Assembly: GCF_003412465.1 (NCBI RefSeq)
Contig: NZ_QTJV01000009.1
Coordinates: 558,001-622,000, forward strand
Origin: Chitinophaga silvisoli
Lineage (GTDB): Bacteria; Bacteroidota; Bacteroidia; Chitinophagales; Chitinophagaceae
DNA: 64,000 nucleotides
Direction: 5' to 3'
A program made the translations under genes and the position numbers. Within the stretch, counting starts at the first letter, position 1, and every line of letters starts with the position of its first letter. The notes below the pieces were generated by a model. The model was not told the origin of the DNA. It did not search any database and saw nothing but the letters and a program-made list of their open reading frames with translations. Positions 62,537-64,000 of the stretch are shown one piece after another.

Positions 62537-64000
62537 ATGTTAAAGGTTTCAACGTGCTTATTGTTCATGCTGCTTTGTTGTGCGGCACAGGCACAAAATA
62601 TCAAAGTCCGGCAGTCGGGACTTGTAGGCAATTCAATTGTAGTGTTTATTCCGGAAGGCTTTGATGCATCGAAAACACCATCATTAATGCTGCAACGCGA
62701 GCCGGCTATCAAAGGCAAGCTCCCGGCTAACTGGAAGATCGTACCTGCATTTTCTAAAGGAGCCGCCACCGTACCATTAGATGGAGACATCAGTCTCTAT
62801 GGAGGTGGAGAGGTGACTGGCCCATTGCTGAGAAATGGACAGACCATTAAACTCTGGAATACTGACAACGGCGCTTATGGAACTGATAGCGGCAAAAGGC
62901 TGTATCAGACGCATCCATGGGTAATAGGTGTAAGAAAAAACGGTACTGCTTTCGGGATCCTGTTTGAGAGTCAGTGGAAATCTACATTGACCACCAACTC
63001 CGACAAGGTATCATTCAATACCGAAGGTGGTACTCCCTTCCGGGTATTTGTGATCGACCGCTCCTCCCCACAGGAAGTGGTGAAAGGACTGGCGGAGCTG
63101 ACAGGTACCATGGAAATGCCTCCCAGGTGGGCTTTGGGCTACCAGCAATGCAGGTTCTCCTACCTCTCAGACCAGCGGGTCAGGGAGATTGCCGATACCT
63201 TCCGTCTCAGGCAAATTCCATGTGATGTGATCTGGATGGATATCGATTATATGGATGGCTTCAGGGTCTTCACCTTCAATAAAGCCGCTTTTCCGAATCC
63301 TAAGCAGCTCAATGCTGATCTGCATGCAAAGAACTTCCGTTCTGTATTCATGATCGATCCGGGTGTAAAAGCTGATCCATCCTATGAGGTATATAAGTCT
63401 GGCAGTGCACAGGATGTATGGGTAAAGGATACGGCTGGCAATGAATACCATGGCAAGGTATGGCCCGGTGATTGTGCCTTTCCTGATTTTACCATTCCAC
63501 GTACCAGGCAGTGGTGGGCAGGTTTGTATCGCAACTTCATGGCCAATGATATAGACGGGATCTGGAATGATATGAACGAACCTGCGGTGATGGATGGTAA
63601 TTTAGGTACCATGCCTTTCAATACTCCTCACCGTGGTGGTGGCGGATTACCCGCAGGACCTCACCTGTTATATCACAATGCTTATGGCAGACTGATGGTA
63701 CAGGCCACCCGCGAAGGTGTGATGGCGGCGAATCCTGATAAGCGGCCTTTCATCCTCACACGTGCTAACCTGCTGGGTGGACAGCGCTTTGCAGCTACCT
63801 GGACGGGCGATAACCTGGCAGCAACACCGTTTATGAAAGTATCAGTGCCCATGTCAATTACACTGGGTTTATCAGGCCAGCCATTCAGCGGACCGGATAT
63901 CGGAGGTTTCCTGGAGAATACATCCGGCGAACTCTGGGCAGACTGGATTGGATTTGGTAACCTGTTGCCTTTTGCCAGGGGACATGCCTGTGCAGGTACG
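62537..64000 (+). CDS. GH31 alpha-glucosidase (C-terminal part beyond window)
   Basis: The frame is open from the ATG at 62537 to the window end (488 codons). Signal peptide (LLFMLLCCAAQAQ), then an N-terminal beta-sandwich (LYGGGEVTGPLLRNGQTIKLWNTDN in part), a TIM barrel with PPRWALGYQQCRFSY, the nucleophile D345 in DGIWNDMNEPA and acid/base D425 in TWTGDN. This is GH31, which releases glucose (or xylose) from alpha-linked ends. It is the third gene of the second locus. The C-terminal domains are not visible. Confidence 0.93.
   Translation, partial: MLKVSTCLLFMLLCCAAQAQNIKVRQSGLVGNSIVVFIPEGFDASKTPSLMLQREPAIKGKLPANWKIVPAFSKGAATVPLDGDISLYGGGEVTGPLLRNGQTIKLWNTDNGAYGTDSGKRLYQTHPWVIGVRKNGTAFGILFESQWKSTLTTNSDKVSFNTEGGTPFRVFVIDRSSPQEVVKGLAELTGTMEMPPRWALGYQQCRFSYLSDQRVREIADTFRLRQIPCDVIWMDIDYMDGFRVFTFNKAAFPNPKQLNADLHAKNFRSVFMIDPGVKADPSYEVYKSGSAQDVWVKDTAGNEYHGKVWPGDCAFPDFTIPRTRQWWAGLYRNFMANDIDGIWNDMNEPAVMDGNLGTMPFNTPHRGGGGLPAGPHLLYHNAYGRLMVQATREGVMAANPDKRPFILTRANLLGGQRFAATWTGDNLAATPFMKVSVPMSITLGLSGQPFSGPDIGGFLENTSGELWADWIGFGNLLPFARGHACAGT

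Overview
The window looks like a chromosomal segment of a member of the Bacteroidota, most likely a Chitinophaga-like soil or plant-associated polysaccharide degrader. The evidence is two SusC/SusD pairs, a SusR-like hybrid two-component regulator, DUF3810, DUF3667 and DUF6377 proteins, many Bacteroidota-style lipoproteins, and promoters of the TTTG-N18-22-TAnnTTTG type. No database search or composition calculation could be run, so family names rest on visible motifs, length and context.

Layout. 0-20.5 kb is mostly core genome: an acyl-CoA dehydrogenase cut by the window edge, arginase, a GH63-type glucosidase with a DUF3810 protein, a fructosamine-kinase-like protein, a hybrid histidine kinase with a C-terminal Hpt domain, the yceD(DUF177)-rpmF-plsX cluster, mazG overlapping a giant NtrY-like kinase gene, the RNA-binding protein Tex, an enoyl-CoA hydratase and several membrane or secreted proteins. 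Rho-independent terminators separate most convergent pairs.

20.5-29.4 kb begins with a tRNA-Gly/tRNA-Leu operon and is the most unusual part. A unit made of the tRNA-Leu 3' end, a short spacer and the GGCATCG/CGATGCC terminator recurs, imperfectly, six times (about 20.84, 21.93, 23.49, 26.11, 27.65 and 29.27 kb). Between the copies lie unrelated, AT-rich-looking accessory genes: a caspase-like protein, lipoproteins, a YjzC-like microprotein, a Fic AMP-transferase with a small upstream partner, a RibD-like reductase with an AraC regulator, and an Asp-box lipoprotein. An SMI1/KNR4 gene follows the last copy. No recombinase is visible. I read this as a tRNA-anchored array of gene cassettes separated by terminator-bearing repeats.

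29.4-36.4 kb holds a thioredoxin-TPR protein, an SGNH hydrolase, a Panacea-domain gene followed by a two-helix membrane protein (a candidate PanAT toxin-antitoxin pair), a beta-propeller-like protein, and a tandem pair of outer-membrane barrels. A palindromic, MITE-like element with GGTTGTATCAAAAGTAAA ends occurs at 31.65 kb and again, inverted, at 41.19 kb.

36.8-52.0 kb is a complete glucuronoarabinoxylan utilisation locus, all on the minus strand. In transcription order it has a hybrid two-component sensor/AraC regulator, GH10 xylanase, SusC, SusD, GH30_8 glucuronoxylanase, GH62 arabinofuranosidase and a double CE1 esterase. Surface xylanases, import and debranching fit together into one pathway.

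52.2-64.0 kb has an FBH1-like UvrD helicase with a Myb/SANT-like tail, a three-module putative glycoside hydrolase ending in PA14, and a second utilisation locus. In that locus a DUF6377 regulator is divergent from SusC-SusD and a GH31 alpha-glucosidase that runs off the window end.
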